Assembly: GCA_934667125.1 (NCBI GenBank)
Contig: CAKULF010000001.1
Location: forward strand, 310,001 to 374,000
Length of the DNA: 64,000 bases
From: an uncultured Candidatus Melainabacteria bacterium
Lineage (GTDB): Bacteria; Cyanobacteriota; Vampirovibrionia; Gastranaerophilales; Gastranaerophilaceae
Direction: 5' to 3'
The notes under the pieces were generated by a model that saw only the letters and a list, made by a program, of their open reading frames with translations, was not told the origin of the DNA and did no database searches. Both the position numbers and the translations under genes were made by a program. The first letter of the stretch is position 1. Each line of letters opens with the position of its first letter. This document shows, piece after piece, positions 33,215 to 42,698 of the stretch.

Positions 33215-34648
33215 CTAACCAATTAAAGTATTATTTATAACTATATCAAGAAATTTTGGTATATATACGCCCAAAGTGAACGCTATAATTAACATTACGA
33301 CTTGAGGAACATACATACAAGTTGATAATTTTGATAAATTGCTTTTAGCTTTTTCAAATTTTTCAGGTGATTTTTCGCCAAATACCATCTTAATTACAAC
33401 TCTTCCCATTCCGAATAACACAATTGTTAACAAGAATAAGAACAAACCGCAAAGGATGAAATGGTGTTGAATGATGAATGCTTTAACAATTAAAAATTCA
33501 CTTATAAATAGCATACTTGGCGGAAATGCACAAATTCCAAGGAAACTTGCAATCCATAACCAAGCTGTTTTTCTATCGACACTTCCTAAAGCTTTGATTG
33601 ATTTAATTTTCTTAGAATCAAACAATTCTAAAACGTTTCCGCTTGTTAAGAAATAGCTTGCTTTAATTAATGAGTGACCAATTAAGTGAATAAATAAAGC
33701 ATAATATGCAACTCCGCCAAGAGCAGTTGCGATTGCTAAAATGCCCATATTTTCAATTGAAGAATAAGCTAACATTCTTTTGTAGTTTGAAGTGTGATAT
33801 AAAAATACACTTGTTACAAACAAAGAAATAAATCCCATTAATAATAGAACTATTCTTGGATATGCAACGCAAGAAGCAGCTATCATTATTCTATAAACAT
33901 TTAAAATAACTAAAAATGCACAATTTAATAATGTTGCTGATAATAATGCTGATATCGGGCTTGGAGCTTCAGCGTGTGCATCCGGCAACCAAAAGTGAAC
34001 AGGAGCTAAGCCCATTTTTGTTCCAATACCAAACAAAATAAATACAAATGAAACATTTAACCAAAAATGATTAAAGTATTTAGCATTTTCAATTAAATCT
34101 TTATAATCTAAACTGTTTAAATTGCCTGTAGCGATTGTTAAAAGAATAATTCCAACGAATGCTAAAGCAATACCGATTGAACAAATAAATACATATTTCC
34201 AAGCAGCTTCAATTGAATGTTTTGTTTTATTAAAATAAATTAAATATGCACTTGCTAATGTTGTACCTTCAATAAATATCCAAGCTAAACCTAAGTTATT
34301 TGATAAGATACCGCCTGTCATACATAAAACAAAGATTAAAATCATTGTTGAATAGTGCATCATTTTTTGTGATGAAAATTCTTTATTTAAATTTTTTGAA
34401 TAACCATTATTGTATATTGCAACTGCTAAAAATACAATTGATAAAACCAAATAGAATATTAAATTTGAGCTATTCAAGCTAAAGTATTGATTGTTTTTAA
34501 GCAAATCAAGATTAACAAAATAACAAACCCCAACGGCCGCATGAACAAGCGAATATAGAGTTATTAGAATGTTATTTAAAGTTTTGTTTTTAAATAAAAA
34601 TAGAACAAGACAAAAAACTATTGGTAATATTAAAACTAAACTAATCAT
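33215..34648 (-). CDS. Ehr complex antiporter-like membrane subunit (HyfF/NuoN-like)
   Basis: This is an Mrp-antiporter-type proton-translocating subunit of about 477 residues with roughly 14 membrane helices. The conserved glutamate is in W-I-F-I-E-G-T-T-L. The lysine helix region is 'FGIGTKMGLAPVHFWLPDAH' followed by A-E-A-P-S-P-I-S-A-L-L-S-A. ATG 34648 is chosen; GTG 34657 is three codons earlier and closer to the AAAGGA site. Both overlap the end of the HyfE-like gene, indicating translational coupling. Confidence 0.87.
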   Translation of the reverse strand: MISLVLILPIVFCLVLFLFKNKTLNNILITLYSLVHAAVGVCYFVNLDLLKNNQYFSLNSSNLIFYLVLSIVFLAVAIYNNGYSKNLNKEFSSQKMMHYSTMILIFVLCMTGGILSNNLGLAWIFIEGTTLASAYLIYFNKTKHSIEAAWKYVFICSIGIALAFVGIILLTIATGNLNSLDYKDLIENAKYFNHFWLNVSFVFILFGIGTKMGLAPVHFWLPDAHAEAPSPISALLSATLLNCAFLVILNVYRIMIAASCVAYPRIVLLLMGFISLFVTSVFLYHTSNYKRMLAYSSIENMGILAIATALGGVAYYALFIHLIGHSLIKASYFLTSGNVLELFDSKKIKSIKALGSVDRKTAWLWIASFLGICAFPPSMLFISEFLIVKAFIIQHHFILCGLFLFLLTIVLFGMGRVVIKMVFGEKSPEKFEKAKSNLSKLSTCMYVPQVVMLIIAFTLGVYIPKFLDIVINNTLIG

Positions 34649-35291
34649 TATATTCACAATCCTTTAAGTCTGATAAATGTGCCACTTCCAAATCGCCCAA
34701 TTCTTTGTTGATTTGAGAAACAAACAAACCAAGAATATAAATAGCGATAAATACATCCAATAAAACGCCGATATTAACTAACATTGGCATTTCTTTTGCA
34801 ACAGATAATGATAATAAAAATATACCATTTTCCATTGTTATAAATTCAATTACATTTGATAGGATTTTGTGTTTAATTGTGATTAACCATAAGCTTATGA
34901 TGATTGTAGATAATGCTATACCAAAGCACAATGGGTCAATCATTGAAAGGGTTGGTAAATCAACAACAGAAATCATAAATCCTGCAAATAATATTAAACT
35001 TGAAAATAATAAACAATAAAAGTGAGCAACATTAGCGTCTGTATCACGATTTGTATGAGTTTTTCTTAAAACCTTATTCAAAAACCAAGGCACAATTCCC
35101 GCTTTAACAATCAATGTTTCAATTGTTAAAAAGATAATAGCACCAAGAGGCATGTGTTTAAAATTTAACATGCAAATTAAAAACAATAATATACCTTGAA
35201 TAATAACAACACTAACGTGTCCTTTAAGTCTGCTTGTTGTAGATAAATACAACATTGTTAAACCAAATAAAATTATTAATCCACTAATCAT
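34641..35291 (-). CDS. Ehr complex membrane subunit (HyfE-like)
   Basis: This is a 216-residue integral membrane protein with about six or seven hydrophobic segments. Its N-terminal half resembles NuoK ('GLIILFGLTMLYLSTTSRLK', with a membrane glutamate in F-L-T-I-E-T-L), as in HyfE. In complex I-like machines it links the antiporter subunits to the quinone-channel subunit. Position between the HyfC-like and HyfF-like genes supports the call. Spacing to the upstream gene is 3 nt. Confidence 0.8.
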   Translation of the reverse strand: MISGLIILFGLTMLYLSTTSRLKGHVSVVIIQGILLFLICMLNFKHMPLGAIIFLTIETLIVKAGIVPWFLNKVLRKTHTNRDTDANVAHFYCLLFSSLILFAGFMISVVDLPTLSMIDPLCFGIALSTIIISLWLITIKHKILSNVIEFITMENGIFLLSLSVAKEMPMLVNIGVLLDVFIAIYILGLFVSQINKELGDLEVAHLSDLKDCEYND

Positions 35292-35294
35292 ATC

Positions 35295-36224
35295 TTATAC
35301 TCCATACAATTTAACAGCAACAAGCGAAGCAACAACAAGAGCAAATGTGGACATTACAAAGACAAACTCAAAAACGTGTGTCATTCTAAGTCTTGCAATA
35401 GCAGATTCTATTGTTCCGATTAGTACTGAAATTATAAATAAACTTAATAGTATTAAACCAACGCTTGCAAGAAGTGAGCTTCCTGTTGGTAAAATTAAAT
35501 TTGAAATTAAACAAGAAAGCAAAAACATCTTCATATATGCTCCCCAAGAAATCATTGCAAGTTCTGATGAGCAATTATCTAATATCATTACTTCGTGTAT
35601 CATTGTTAATTCCAAGTGAGTTGTAGGATCGTCCACAGGGACTCTACAACCCTCTGTTAACAACATAACTCCAAGAGCAAGAATTGCAAAAAGAATAATT
35701 AAATATCCGATTGTTCCGCTTGATTGGATGATGTTTGTTAAGCTATCGAATGTATAAATTTTGCATATTGCCATAATTGAAGCAATAGTAACAAAAAATG
35801 CCGGCTCAATTATTGTTGTAAAGCAAGCTTCACGAGATGAACCCATACCTTCAAAGCTGCTTGCAATTTCCATTGCAGACAATAATGAGATAAATTTTGC
35901 TAAACCAAGAGCATAAGCAAAAATAATCAATCCGCCTTGAATTGGAAGAATTGCTTGCCCGTTTATAATTGGAATAAATAAACAAGCAAAAACAGTACAT
36001 GCTAAAGTTACTATTGGAGAAATTCTAAATATCCAAGTAGTTGTATTGGCATATATTGATTTTTTCTTTAATAATTTAACAAAGTCATACATTGGTTGAA
36101 AAACGCTTGCGCCTTTTCTTCCGCCGAAAAACGCTTTTGTTTTTCTAATTACACCAGTCATTAAGAAAGGAACAATTAGAAGCAAAGCTAAATTTAATAT
36201 TTCAATAATCATATCTTCACTCAT
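35295..36224 (-). CDS. Ehr complex NuoH-like membrane subunit (HyfC-like)
   Basis: This is a 309-residue membrane protein with about eight helices. It has the NuoH/HyfC signatures 'GRKGASVFQPMYDFVKLLKK', A-M-E-I-A-S-S-F-E-G-M-G-S-S-R-E and 'EGCRVPVDDPTTHLELTMIH'. These charged loops form the junction between the redox arm and the pump arm. All conserved acidic positions that I know appear present, so energy coupling is probably intact even though the [NiFe] site is absent. Confidence 0.9.
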   Translation of the reverse strand: MSEDMIIEILNLALLLIVPFLMTGVIRKTKAFFGGRKGASVFQPMYDFVKLLKKKSIYANTTTWIFRISPIVTLACTVFACLFIPIINGQAILPIQGGLIIFAYALGLAKFISLLSAMEIASSFEGMGSSREACFTTIIEPAFFVTIASIMAICKIYTFDSLTNIIQSSGTIGYLIILFAILALGVMLLTEGCRVPVDDPTTHLELTMIHEVMILDNCSSELAMISWGAYMKMFLLSCLISNLILPTGSSLLASVGLILLSLFIISVLIGTIESAIARLRMTHVFEFVFVMSTFALVVASLVAVKLYGV

Positions 36225-36230
36225 ATTTAC

Positions 36231-38201
36231 CTACCCTAAAATTACCGCTATAACAAGCGCTACAACCAAGAATACAAGTCCAAATTTGATATATTGTTGA
36301 ATATCACCATTTTGAATTTGTTCAAATTTTGATAGGAATCTTTCATCCAATTTAATCAAAGGCTTAATTACATAAGCTTCTTCAATATCATCAACCTTAG
36401 TTGCATAATGTGCGTCTGTTGGGAATAAGCCTTTTGCTTTTTTAACGTCACGAGTTCTTTTAAACAAAGGTTTAACGATATTTACAAAAGGATGAACATA
36501 GCTTGCTGCGCTATATTGAACTTTTGAAGTTAATCTGTTATATCCGCAACCCCAAGCAGTGTATGTTGAAGCGCCTTTTGTAATCAGTTTTTTAACAACA
36601 AATATTAAAGCGATTAAACCAACCAATATTGCAATATAACTTGAAATTTTGCTTAAAAATTCAAATTGAACATTAGCATAAGTAGTGTCAGCTAAAACAT
36701 TTGCTGGTAACAATACATACTTAAATACATATTGTGGGAATAAACCAATAACAAAACAAGCAAGTGCTAATATCATCATTGGAATAGTCATTGATTTTGG
36801 GCTGTCGCTTTGAACATTTGTAGCATGTTCAGATTTTGGAGCAGCCAAGAATGTTATACTGATTGTTTTTGTAAAACATACTATAGCCATTGTTCCAACC
36901 AAAGCTAAACCTGCAAAAGCAAATAATATTGCGATAAATACCGCTATATTTTGAATTGAAAGAGCTTTAATAAATGATAAATATATTAAAAACTCACTTA
37001 CAAAACCATTAAATGGAGGCAAAGCACAAATTGAAATACCACCGATTATGAACGCTAGAGCAGTTATAGGCATTTTTTTAATCAATCCGCCTAATATTTC
37101 CATATCCTTAGTATGGGTTTTAATATAAACACTTCCTGCTCCCATAAATAAAAGATTTTTAAATATAGAGTGGTTAATTATGTGAGCTAAAGAACCACAT
37201 AGAGCCAAAAGTGCGATTATATTTTGACCATAATAAGTTGCTAACATATAAATTGAAATGCCAATACCAATAATACCGATATTTTCAATTGATGAATAAG
37301 CTAACATCTTTTTGATATCTTTTTGAACAGTTGCATAAGCAATGCCGTATAGAGCTGTTATTACTGTTATAAAAAGAATTGTGTAAATTACGGCAATTTT
37401 TGGAATTGAGCAGAATGTTAAAGCTCTTAAAATTCCATAAATACCTGTTTTAATCATAACGCCGCTCATCATAGCACTAACGTGTGATGGAGCAACAGGG
37501 TGCGCATCAGGCAACCAATTGTGGAAAGGAACAAAGCCTGCTTTAATACCAAATCCGATAAATCCGAAAATAAATATTAAATTAGCTAAATCTGCGTTTC
37601 CTTTTAAAGATTCAGCAAAAGTGTTGAAATCTAAACTTCCTGCATTGATTGAAAGAAGAGCGAAAAACAGGATTATAAATATCACTGAAATGTGCATATA
37701 AACAAGATATTTAACTCCTGAATTTAAAACTTCTTTCTTTTCATGTTCAAAAATTACAAGGAAAAATGAAGATAGACTCATCAATTCCCAAATAATTAAG
37801 AATGCTATTGCATTTTGAACAGTCACAACGCCAAGCATTGAAGCCATTAACATTGGCAAAAATACAGCGTGTGCAGAAACTTCTTTACCTTTTTCAATAT
37901 AACCTTTAAGATAACCGTTTGAGTAGATTATTCCTAAAGTTGAAACTATTGAAATAAAGATAACAAAAAATACACTTAGATTATCTATTGCAAAAGTAAC
38001 GTTTTGAAAGATTGAACCTAAGTGGAATGTTTTTTCTATTTGTCCGTTTAACATAGCTTTAACTGCACAAGACGTTGTGAACAGCGAAGCAACTAAAGCA
38101 CAAACAGAGATAAATTTTAATTTTAAACTTTGATTTTTAATCAATAATGTAAAAATTGCACCAAAAAGTAAGATTGCAATTCCTATAAAGTAAACTTCCA
38201 T
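36231..38201 (-). CDS. Ehr complex antiporter-like subunit (HyfB/NuoL-like)
   Basis: This is the first gene of the cluster, 656 residues and about 16 membrane helices. The key proton-path residues are visible: the glutamate in 'FLIIWELMSLSSFFLVIF', the lysine in 'GFGIKAGFVPFHNWLPDAH' and the second lysine in M-I-K-T-G-I-Y-G. The C-terminal ~100 residues include the hydrophilic loop (P-L-F-K-R-T-R-D-V-K-K) found in HyfB/HycC proteins. An AGAGGAAAT ribosome binding site precedes ATG 38201. A 114-nt gap separates it from the next upstream gene and may carry the cluster promoter, though no strong box is seen. Confidence 0.9.
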   Translation of the reverse strand: MEVYFIGIAILLFGAIFTLLIKNQSLKLKFISVCALVASLFTTSCAVKAMLNGQIEKTFHLGSIFQNVTFAIDNLSVFFVIFISIVSTLGIIYSNGYLKGYIEKGKEVSAHAVFLPMLMASMLGVVTVQNAIAFLIIWELMSLSSFFLVIFEHEKKEVLNSGVKYLVYMHISVIFIILFFALLSINAGSLDFNTFAESLKGNADLANLIFIFGFIGFGIKAGFVPFHNWLPDAHPVAPSHVSAMMSGVMIKTGIYGILRALTFCSIPKIAVIYTILFITVITALYGIAYATVQKDIKKMLAYSSIENIGIIGIGISIYMLATYYGQNIIALLALCGSLAHIINHSIFKNLLFMGAGSVYIKTHTKDMEILGGLIKKMPITALAFIIGGISICALPPFNGFVSEFLIYLSFIKALSIQNIAVFIAILFAFAGLALVGTMAIVCFTKTISITFLAAPKSEHATNVQSDSPKSMTIPMMILALACFVIGLFPQYVFKYVLLPANVLADTTYANVQFEFLSKISSYIAILVGLIALIFVVKKLITKGASTYTAWGCGYNRLTSKVQYSAASYVHPFVNIVKPLFKRTRDVKKAKGLFPTDAHYATKVDDIEEAYVIKPLIKLDERFLSKFEQIQNGDIQQYIKFGLVFLVVALVIAVILG

Positions 38202-38315
38202 ATTTCCTCTTTTTGTTATTAATATCGACTACAAAAAATATTTTGTATCAAACAAAAAGCTCAATCAAGATAAATACTAAAAAAGAAAAATTATTTTTTT
38301 GAATATAAAAAACAA

Positions 38316-39326
38316 TTAGTTATTTTGAGGGTTTTCGTCTTTAGATTTTGAAATTTTTCCGGATAAAAATGTTGATATTATAGGAATTACAATATAATAC
38401 ATGCTAGAAATTATTAAAGTTGTTTTAATAACGTCCAATCCTTCTAAATATTTATTCAATTTAGCGTCTTTAGCGTTTTCTTTAACGAATTTTTGAACAA
38501 AATCCTGATATTTATTATCAATCAATTTATCAACAGTTAGGGTTGAAATCATGCTAAAAGCAGTTGAAAGAATTGAATTTAAAATTAGTGGTTTTTTTCT
38601 TTTTTCTTCAATATTATTGTTTTTACTTGTTTTTCTAACAAAAGCCGAAGTTAAAATAATGTCTGATAAAAACATCATATTTTGTTTATAATTTGTGTCT
38701 TTAAATTTCGAAGCAAGATTTTGTATTGTTTTATCATTCACAACGCTTGAAACAAAACCTGTTAGTTTTTCTTCCATTTTTCCTTTGAAAGAAATTTTAG
38801 AAGAATTATCTTTTTTATTTTCATCTTCATTTTTCTTAAAATTAAAAAGTTTAACTATTTTTGGAATAAGAAATGATGTTATGGATGATTTTGGAAGAGC
38901 GATAGCGCAAGTTAAACCAAGTTTGAATAGCTGCGCAATGAATTGATATTCCTTTGAAGAAGTGATATTATCTTGGATTTTTAAGTTTTGAAGAGTGGAG
39001 TCTTTTAAATATTGGGTTGGATTTTTTTCAATATTTTTAATTGCTTTTGAAAAAGGAGTCGCAACAAGCGTTGTTAAGATAACATCCGCTACTCCTGAAG
39101 TTAAAGATTTTGCTATAGCATATTTTTTATCTTCTGTGCTTGTATTTGGAGTTGATAAAATTGCCAACGGGCGAACGGTTGAGCGCATTAAAAACGATGT
39201 TCCAGCACAAAACAGAGCTGAATTATTTGAAGCAAATTCAGCAACATTTTTAAGAGTTTTAGAATTATATATTCCGCCTTTAAAATTGGGCGAAATGCTG
39301 TTATATCTAACTGTTTCAGCTTTCAT
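38316..39326 (-). CDS. Hydrophobic protein with N-terminal N-F-K-G motif
   Basis: This is a protein of unknown function, 336 residues. The N-terminus 'KAETVRYNSISPNFKGGIY' carries the recurring short motif. The body has several moderately hydrophobic helices (around residues 35-60, 75-100, 150-175, 225-265 and 305-330) with a Lys/Asp/Asn-rich loop near 180-200, so it may be membrane-associated. It is transcribed after secG with a 6-nt gap. No family is recognised. Confidence 0.65.
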   Translation of the reverse strand: MKAETVRYNSISPNFKGGIYNSKTLKNVAEFASNNSALFCAGTSFLMRSTVRPLAILSTPNTSTEDKKYAIAKSLTSGVADVILTTLVATPFSKAIKNIEKNPTQYLKDSTLQNLKIQDNITSSKEYQFIAQLFKLGLTCAIALPKSSITSFLIPKIVKLFNFKKNEDENKKDNSSKISFKGKMEEKLTGFVSSVVNDKTIQNLASKFKDTNYKQNMMFLSDIILTSAFVRKTSKNNNIEEKRKKPLILNSILSTAFSMISTLTVDKLIDNKYQDFVQKFVKENAKDAKLNKYLEGLDVIKTTLIISSMYYIVIPIISTFLSGKISKSKDENPQNN

Positions 39327-39332
39327 TTTTAA

Positions 39333-39554
39333 CTATTTTAGAATAAAGCCAAGCATGAATGTTGAAATAACAAAAATTCCAACAAAGAAATATGTAACTT
39401 TATTTAAACCTTTTTCAGTTGATTTTTGAGAAGAAAAAAGTTGACTTGCAGCGCCGATTGAAGCCATTCCATCGCCTTTTGGAGAGTGTAATAATACTAA
39501 AATTACACTAAAAACTGCGCTAATTATTTGTAATGTATAAAAAAATGTAATCAT
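39333..39554 (-). CDS. secG: Protein translocase subunit SecG
   Basis: This is a 73-residue SecG with two transmembrane helices (about 3-20 and 50-70) joined by the conserved loop 'LLHSPKGDGMASIGAASQLF'. It assists the SecYEG channel in the inner membrane. The start at ATG 39554 is preferred over a longer frame to 39584, because the family begins at the first helix and AAAGGAAAA lies just upstream. Confidence 0.88.
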   Translation of the reverse strand: MITFFYTLQIISAVFSVILVLLHSPKGDGMASIGAASQLFSSQKSTEKGLNKVTYFFVGIFVISTFMLGFILK

Positions 39555-39614
39555 CCCGTTTTCCTTTTTTCTTAAAAATATCACAAAAATATTATTTTTT
39601 AAACACGAATAAAA

Positions 39615-40271
39615 TTAAAATTTAACAAACAATCTTAATTTTCCATCCGCCCCTCTAAAATTGATATAGCCCGTTTTGGCTTGGTTATTAAAATCGCTCA
39701 CTTTAACGAGTATCCAATTTCCTCTAATCAGCCAAGGGGTAATATAATTTGCCATTTCGATAGAGCCTGTTGAATTTGTTTGCTTAAAAGGAGCTGAATA
39801 CAAGACTTTATCGGCTTTAGCCACATCTTTAAATAAATATAATCCATATCTTTTTCCAAAAATATTGAAAAATTCGCTCCAATTATAAAATCTGTTCTGT
39901 TTTGTTTCAACCCAACCGCAAACTGGTCTATCTTTTTGATTAAAACAAACCAAATTCCAGTCTGTTGTTTCATCTATTGTTGTTAAAAAAGCCAATTTTT
40001 TAGACATTGAATAACTTGAAAAAATGTCATCGATTTCACATCTGTTTGAATTCATTTGACAATAAGCGTTGTTTTTATAATCAAAATTCAACACTTCCAA
40101 AATTTTTCCGTCTTTTTTGGGTTCTTGGCGCATAACAAGAGGGCTTTTAATTTCAGTAAAACCGATACCATATCTTTTAAGCGAATTAATATAATACGGC
40201 ATTACATCAGCATTTACCGCATTAAACCCGAAAGCTAAAATTAAAGTTAAAAATGTGAATATTTTTTTCAT
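39615..40271 (-). CDS. Exported protein, possible SH3-like fold
   Basis: This is a 218-residue protein with a clear signal peptide ('MKKIFTFLTLILAFGFNAVN', cleavage after N-A-D or V-N-A). The mature part is beta-rich and has two segments resembling bacterial SH3 repeats: 'IKSPLVMRQEPKKDGKILEV' and W-I-L-V-K-V-S-D-F. Four cysteines (C-Q-M-N-S-N-R-C and L-V-C-F...P-V-C-G) could form disulfides. An envelope role is inferred only. It lies 12 nt downstream of the aminotransferase gene, in the same direction. Confidence 0.65.
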   Translation of the reverse strand: MKKIFTFLTLILAFGFNAVNADVMPYYINSLKRYGIGFTEIKSPLVMRQEPKKDGKILEVLNFDYKNNAYCQMNSNRCEIDDIFSSYSMSKKLAFLTTIDETTDWNLVCFNQKDRPVCGWVETKQNRFYNWSEFFNIFGKRYGLYLFKDVAKADKVLYSAPFKQTNSTGSIEMANYITPWLIRGNWILVKVSDFNNQAKTGYINFRGADGKLRLFVKF

Positions 40272-40283
40272 AATTAAATTATA

Positions 40284-41531
40284 TTATTTATTATAATAAA
40301 ATCCATCTTCTTTCATACGTCTGATTACTTCTGCTAAATCCTCATCAGACGCCACAACAGATAATCTTACATAACGAGTAGCGTCAGCTGCAAAGGCAGT
40401 TCCAGGGACTACAACAACGCCTGAAGTTTCTAATAAATCTTTAGCATATTCAACGCAAGATGGGTATCTATCTGGAATTTTCATCCAAAGATAGAACGTT
40501 GCTTTTGGCATTTTAACTTGATAACCAAGTTCATTTAAGCCGTTTACGAACTTTTGAAGTTTATTTTTAAATTTGATGTTTTGCTCATCAATATATTTTT
40601 GACCTTCCTTGCTAACCATTAAATCAGCACTTGCATATTGCAAAACCTTGAATATACCTGTATCAACGGTTGATTTTTCTCTTGATAACATAGTAACTAT
40701 TTCACTGTTTCCGCAAGCAAAACCCAATCTCCAGCCAGTCATAGCATAAGTTTTAGATAAACTATACATTTCAACACAACAATTCATAGCTCCATCACAT
40801 TCAAGAGCGCTATGTGGCTTATAATCTTCATCATAATACATTTCACAATACGCATTATCCGAAATCAAAGCTATGTTATATTTGTTACAAAAATCAACAC
40901 AATGTTGTAAATAGCTGAATTTACAAGTGCAGCCAAGCGGATTATTCGGGTAATTAATTATTAAAGCTTTAATTTTATTAATATCATTACCTTTTTGTAA
41001 ATATTTTTTTAATTCTTCTTCTAAATTTGGTTGATAATCGTTTTCTTCGTTCAAATCAAGCCCATAAGCTCTTGCTCCAGCGGCTTTAATTATTTGAGTA
41101 TAAGAAGCATATCCTGGGGATGGAATTAATATAACATCTTTATCGGCTTCATTATCTGTTGGATTAACCATAGCTCTAATCATATTAGCTATACCTTCTT
41201 TTGAGCCGATTAGAGAAAAGATTTCATTTTTTGGATTTAAAGTTACGTTAAATCTGTTTTTCATATATGTTGCAACAGCTTCAAGATATTTAACTTCGCC
41301 TTTTGGGGTTGAATATGTGTGCAAACTATCAACATCTAAATATTCTTTTGTTTTTTGCTTAACATAATCAGGAACGGGCTCAACCGGAGCGCCCATAGAT
41401 AAAGGAATAGGTTTTCTTCCTTTTGCTGTTAATTCGTCTGTTAATTCGATTTGACGTGCTTTTATAACAAACATAATATAGTTTGACATGTTTTTAATCT
41501 GATTGTTAAATTTTTCTGTAATTGATGACAT
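40284..41531 (-). CDS. Class I/II aminotransferase, LL-diaminopimelate aminotransferase-like
   Basis: This is a PLP enzyme of 415 residues. It has L-S-M-G-A-P-V-E-P near the N-terminus, the motif F-S-L-I-G-S-K-E-G-I typical of DapL and relatives, N-Y-P-N-N-P-L-G, S-D-N-A-Y-C-E-M and the Schiff-base lysine in 'YSLSKTYAMTGWRLGFACG'. DapL would shortcut lysine/peptidoglycan DAP synthesis, as in cyanobacteria. Other specificities are possible. ATG 41531 was chosen because AAGGAATT lies at ideal spacing. ATG 41552 has a closer AAGGAAC, and a longer frame runs to 41666. Confidence 0.82.
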   Translation of the reverse strand: MSSITEKFNNQIKNMSNYIMFVIKARQIELTDELTAKGRKPIPLSMGAPVEPVPDYVKQKTKEYLDVDSLHTYSTPKGEVKYLEAVATYMKNRFNVTLNPKNEIFSLIGSKEGIANMIRAMVNPTDNEADKDVILIPSPGYASYTQIIKAAGARAYGLDLNEENDYQPNLEEELKKYLQKGNDINKIKALIINYPNNPLGCTCKFSYLQHCVDFCNKYNIALISDNAYCEMYYDEDYKPHSALECDGAMNCCVEMYSLSKTYAMTGWRLGFACGNSEIVTMLSREKSTVDTGIFKVLQYASADLMVSKEGQKYIDEQNIKFKNKLQKFVNGLNELGYQVKMPKATFYLWMKIPDRYPSCVEYAKDLLETSGVVVVPGTAFAADATRYVRLSVVASDEDLAEVIRRMKEDGFYYNK

Positions 41532-41609
41532 TGTTAATTCCTTAGCTATCATGTTCCTTAGATATAATACTACTTTTAGTTTATTAAGTAAATTATTTAC
41601 AAATATTTG

Positions 41610-41638
41610 TTTAAAAAAGATTAAAAATGGGGTATAAT
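41610..41638 (+). promoter_or_regulatory. raiA promoter
   Basis: A perfect TATAAT at 41633-41638 has a weak TTTAAA-type -35 at 17 nt. This gives a leader of about 45 nt ending in GGAGG. Confidence 0.5.
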
Positions 41639-41686
41639 AAATACAAGGCGAGATGGAGATTATCACGCTAGAAATGGAGGCCCTTA

Positions 41687-42040
41687 ATGTATATTCATGT
41701 AAACGGACGTAATATCGAAATTACAGACGCTATCAAAGCTTACGTCAAAGAAAAGGCAGGTAAAGTTGCTGCGCACTACGAACAAATCGACTCAATCGAA
41801 GCAGTGTTATCAGTAATCAAAAACCCATCTGTTAGTGATTCTCACATCGCTGAAATTAATTGCAAAATTGGCGGAGAAACAATCCGTGTAGAAGAAAAAG
41901 CAGAAAGCATGTACGCTTCTATTGACCTTGTTTGCGACAAACTTGAAAGACAAGTTAAAAAATACAAAGAAAAAGGTCTTCTAAAGGCAAAAGGCGGTGT
42001 TGAATCAATCAGAACACCTCAAGAAGCAAAAGAAGAATAA
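41687..42040 (+). CDS. raiA: Ribosome hibernation / ribosome-associated inhibitor factor
   Basis: This is a short-type HPF/RaiA protein of 117 residues that binds the 30S decoding region and silences ribosomes in stationary phase. It starts 'MYIHVNGRNIEITDAIKAY', then K-A-G-K-V, and 'SDSHIAEINCKIGGETIRVE'. The basic helix 'YASIDLVCDKLERQVKKYKE' closes the fold. The C-terminal extension of long HPF is absent. A GGAGG ribosome binding site and a strong promoter suggest high expression. A terminator follows. Confidence 0.93.
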   Translation: MYIHVNGRNIEITDAIKAYVKEKAGKVAAHYEQIDSIEAVLSVIKNPSVSDSHIAEINCKIGGETIRVEEKAESMYASIDLVCDKLERQVKKYKEKGLLKAKGGVESIRTPQEAKEE

Positions 42041-42058
42041 TCTTTTAAAATCTTAATA

Positions 42059-42100
42059 AAAAACAGAGAATGAGTTTTTGCTTGTTCTCTGTTTTTGTTT
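42059..42100 (+). terminator. raiA terminator
   Basis: The 12-bp stem AAAAACAGAGAA / TTCTCTGTTTTT (42059-42070 with 42085-42096) continues into a T-rich tail. Confidence 0.85.
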
Positions 42101-42113
42101 TAAAATTAAAGTT

Positions 42114-42698
42114 ATGGAAAATAATAAAGTAAAATTTGACCCAGGCTTTGCGCCCGTTGCGATGGAATATCTTGGAAAAGTGGGATATATGTATTATATG
42201 TTCAATTCAATTCAAGATAAAAAAATGAAAAAAATTAATTTTAATTTCATCTATAAAAAACTTGAAGAAAATTTAAAAATGAACATAAGTTTTTATATGG
42301 GTTGTCTTTTGTGGGCAAGTTGTATTGTTGATGAAAAAGATAAAGAATTAGACGGAAACAAGCTTCTTGGCGAGGTTTGCGAAGAAAAAGAATATACAGA
42401 CGAGATTAATTTTTTAATTGATTTTATTGAAAAAAGTTATCCAAGGGACACAAAATATTATCAAAACAGAATTTTTGTTCCAAATAGCAAATATCTTCCG
42501 ATTTTAAAGGCTTATAAGGATTTTCTTGTTTTAAACAAAGGTTTTTGCAACACATCAAATACCAATCAAATCGTTATGCCTGAATATTTAAAAGTTTTAT
42601 CAAAAGAAAATATAAACTATATTAAGGAAAAAATCCAAAACGCAATAGATAAAAGGGATTTAAGCTTATTATTAGAAGAATTTAGCTATTTATTTTAG
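42114..42698 (+). CDS. Hypothetical protein
   Basis: This is a 194-residue protein that I do not recognise. It is mixed alpha-helical with aromatic-rich stretches (V-G-Y-M-Y-Y-M-F-N) and five cysteines, and no signal peptide. ATG 42114 follows the raiA terminator. A longer in-frame start at 42078 lies within the terminator hairpin and is rejected. The 3' end overlaps the convergent ylxR gene by 4 nt. Confidence 0.6.
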   Translation: MENNKVKFDPGFAPVAMEYLGKVGYMYYMFNSIQDKKMKKINFNFIYKKLEENLKMNISFYMGCLLWASCIVDEKDKELDGNKLLGEVCEEKEYTDEINFLIDFIEKSYPRDTKYYQNRIFVPNSKYLPILKAYKDFLVLNKGFCNTSNTNQIVMPEYLKVLSKENINYIKEKIQNAIDKRDLSLLLEEFSYLF

